DNA from: Rubrobacter sp.
Lineage (GTDB): Bacteria; Actinomycetota; Rubrobacteria; Rubrobacterales; Rubrobacteraceae
DNA length: 6,626 nt
Assembly: GCA_016781705.1 (NCBI GenBank)
Contig: JADDPV010000127.1
Span: 1-6,626, forward strand
Direction: 5' to 3'
A model generated the notes under the pieces. It saw nothing but the letters and a program-made list of their open reading frames with translations, was not told where the DNA came from and made no database searches. Below are positions 5,167-6,626 of this stretch, in pieces (positions within the stretch are counted from its first letter, which is position 1; every line of letters begins with the position of its first letter). Position numbers and translations under genes: made by a program.

Positions 5167-5729
5167 TTCGAGTTCCCTTCCTTTGACATCTCGGGCAAGA
5201 GACAGTAAGCACCTTCGGAGAAGCCGAGCGGGCGCACCCCGAACACGCGGTTGAAACGAGCCCGATAGTTCTCCCACGCGATGGCCGCGGCCAGCTCGAC
5301 CAGCTGGGCCTCGTCGAGGCGCCGCCGCAGCTTGTCCAGGAGCTCGGGCGGTATCTCCACCGGGGTTTCGGACATCTCCACCGCCAGCTCGATCACCGTC
5401 CGCTCCTCTTCCGAGAAGACCGGGCTCTCGCGGTAACGCGGCAGGTCGCGAAGCTGCTCCTCGGTCACCCCCAGTTCTCTGCCGACGGCAGAGCCGATAT
5501 CCAGTCAGAAGGGGCAGCCGACCAGCGAGCTAACCTTGAGTATGGCCAGCGCCTTGAGGCGGCTGTCGGTCCGGCTGCTTGCGAGCAGCGCGGTCTCGTA
5601 GGTCCCCACGGCCGCCAGTATCGCGGGCCTCTTGACCAGCAAACGTAGCAGGTCAGCCGGGCTCTCGCGGTAGTGCGGCAGCCTACGGGCAAAGGTCTTG
5701 CCGTAGGCGAGTAGCTTTTCGAACCCCAT
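5163..5729 (-). CDS. Carboxymuconolactone decarboxylase (CMD)/AhpD-like protein; candidate selenoprotein with in-frame UGA at the CxxC motif
   Basis: CMD/AhpD-like proteins are all-helical; many use a CxxC pair for thiol-disulfide or peroxidase chemistry. Start: ATG 5729, with AAGGAG 7 bases upstream, 26 bases after the sigma factor stop. The frame encodes 188 residues and has one interruption, UGA at 5507-5505 (residue 75), reading GCPF-stop-LDIGSA. Relatives, as I remember them, read GCPFCLDIGSA, so UGA replaces the second catalytic cysteine. The same frame continues with no indel through TEEQLRDLPRYRESP, DEAQLVELAAAIAWENYRARFN and GFSEGAYCLLPE to a TGA overlapping the next gene's ATG. A SECIS-like hairpin follows the UGA. 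Interpretation: selenocysteine insertion giving CPFU, as known for some AhpD/CMD-like selenoproteins. Alternative: a TGC-to-TGA nonsense mutation, plausible since the downstream gene is broken. Termination would leave 74 residues without a complete active site. selA, selB, selC and selD are not in this window. Confidence 0.72.
5477..5493 (-). promoter_or_regulatory. SECIS-like hairpin just downstream of the UGA
   Basis: On the minus strand CTCTGCC (5493-5487) pairs perfectly with GGCAGAG (5483-5477) around loop GTC: 7 bp, triloop beginning with G. The stem starts 11 bases after the UGA and the loop 18 bases after it, within the spacing used for bacterial SECIS elements, which need a G at the start of the apical loop. 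The stem depends on the codons TCT (Ser) and AGA (Arg), both unusual choices in this GC-rich gene. That suggests selection for pairing rather than coding bias. Confidence 0.6.
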
Positions 5730-5755
5730 GTTGATTCTCCTTTTCTCGCTGGATC

Positions 5756-6571
5756 TCACGACAACGGGGGTACGTTCTTGAGTTTCTCCGGGTTGACCAG
5801 GATACGGATGGCCTGGATACGCTCCTGCGCGAGATCGAACGTAGTTACGCTCTGAGGTCGTCCGTCCGCGTAATAGCCGATGATGCCGGGTTGGCCGTTG
5901 ATCCAGGTCCGGCGAACGACGAGTCCTGGCGAAGCCTTGCTGAGTATCCTCAAGAGGAACCGGGCTACCTTGTCGGAGCCGCGAATAGGATTGAGCGCCG
6001 CGCGTACCTTGCCGCCGCCGTCCGACCAGAGGGTGATGTCCTCCGAGAGCAGCGCGAGTAGACCCTCCATATCGCCATCAAAGTAGGCCTCGAGGAAGCT
6101 CCCCATCAGGCGCTCCTCCTGCTCCGGCGAGCTCTCGAAGCGGGGACGCCTCGCGGCGACCGATCGACGGGCGCGGCGCGCGATCTGGCGGCAGTTCGCC
6201 TCGCTCTTGCCTACCAGGCGCGAGACCTCCTCGTACTCGTAGTCGAAGACCTCGCGCAACAGAAACACCGCCCGCTCAGTGGGGCTGAGGCTCTCCAGCA
6301 GCACCAGGAAAGCCATCGAGAGAGACTCGTCCAGGACGGCCTTCTCGGCCACGTCGGGCGCCGGTCCCGTCGGCAGCGGCTCCGGCAGCCATGGCCCTAC
6401 GTACTCCTCGCGCCGGGCCTTCGCGGAGCGCAGCTGATCTATGCACATCCGGGTGACCACCGCGGAGAGGTAGGCCCTGGGCGAGCGCACCTCCTCCCCC
6501 CCAAAAGCCCGCCGCCAGCGCACGAACGCCTCCTGGACGATGTCCTCCGCGTCCATGACGCTGCCGAGCAT
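5756..6571 (-). CDS. ECF41-type sigma factor (SigJ-like) with C-terminal SnoaL-like domain, N-terminus incomplete
   Basis: Alternative sigma factor directing RNA polymerase to a small regulon. From ATG 6571 the product has 271 residues: sigma region 2 (DAEDIVQEAF, 7-16, through SPRAYLSAVVTRMCIDQLRSAKA), a WLPEP linker motif (61-65), sigma region 4 (LSPTERAVFLLREVFDYEYEEVSRLVGKSEANCRQIARRARR, about 95-136) and a SnoaL-like extension (about 150-271) with DGGGK (184-188) and NPEKL (260-264). WLPEP, DGGGK and NPDKL-like motifs are hallmarks of the ECF41 group, whose members control linked CMD, oxidoreductase or epimerase genes; exactly such genes follow here. The start is doubtful: homology continues upstream of the ATG (QLGLAYRMLG, with FN and R in the expected places) to a TAG at 6620-6622 with no start codon in frame. 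About 20 residues of region 2 are missing or frame-shifted at the window edge; a G5 run at 6593-6597 is a candidate site. Confidence 0.9.
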   Translation of the reverse strand: MLGSVMDAEDIVQEAFVRWRRAFGGEEVRSPRAYLSAVVTRMCIDQLRSAKARREEYVGPWLPEPLPTGPAPDVAEKAVLDESLSMAFLVLLESLSPTERAVFLLREVFDYEYEEVSRLVGKSEANCRQIARRARRSVAARRPRFESSPEQEERLMGSFLEAYFDGDMEGLLALLSEDITLWSDGGGKVRAALNPIRGSDKVARFLLRILSKASPGLVVRRTWINGQPGIIGYYADGRPQSVTTFDLAQERIQAIRILVNPEKLKNVPPLS

Positions 6572-6626
6572 TCTGTAGGCTAACCCGAGTTGCCCCCTAC
6601 AGACATTGAATGGAGAAGGCTAACAG

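Noticed and set aside
5465..5692. Second minus-strand frame across the CMD gene, without the UGA
   Set aside because: Its Arg/Trp/Ser-rich translation has no CMD features; the CMD protein is unambiguous in the UGA-containing frame.
1..6626. tRNA, rRNA, CRISPR array or insertion sequence
   Set aside because: No cloverleaf, spaced direct repeats, transposase frame or terminal inverted repeats were found by eye on either strand.

Overview
The window is about two-thirds G+C with strong G/C preference at third codon positions. It looks like chromosomal DNA of a high-GC actinobacterium. The protein style (ECF41-type sigma factor beside a CMD gene, AroF-like DAHP synthase, MFS permease) would suit a Rubrobacter-like organism, but that assignment is a guess from memory.

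Layout, left to right. Positions 1-908 hold no intact gene: a terminator-like hairpin (51-88), a 5'-truncated organic hydroperoxide resistance gene (ohr remnant, ending at 531), and a gene-free stretch with a long palindrome (730-763). Positions 909-2186 (minus) encode a DAHP synthase, the first enzyme of aromatic amino acid synthesis. It joins a small N-terminal ferredoxin-like domain to an E. coli AroF/G/H-type barrel. Its leader (2257-2450) contains a plausible promoter, a 33-codon reading frame with three consecutive Tyr codons, a hairpin and an intrinsic terminator. Together these look like a tyrosine-sensing transcription attenuator. A gene-poor divergent region follows (2415-2861), with overlapping, mutually exclusive hairpins. 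Positions 2862-3992 (plus) encode a 12-helix MFS permease.

From 6571 down to 4047 (minus) lies what was built as one operon: an ECF41-type sigma factor with SnoaL-like C-terminal extension, a CMD/AhpD-like protein, an NmrA-like NAD(P)-binding protein and a small membrane protein. The last three are joined by 4-base ATGA and GTGA overlaps. The two distal genes are broken: the NAD(P)-binding gene by four indels plus one nonsense codon, the membrane protein gene by one frameshift in a six-base homopolymer.

The most striking feature is in the CMD gene. Its frame is open from a well-placed start to the ATGA overlap except for one UGA, which sits exactly at the second cysteine of the catalytic CxxC motif. 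Eleven bases further on is a perfect 7-bp stem with a GUC loop, whose geometry fits a bacterial SECIS element. The gene is therefore a candidate selenoprotein (CPFU). A TGC-to-TGA nonsense mutation in a decaying operon is the main alternative.
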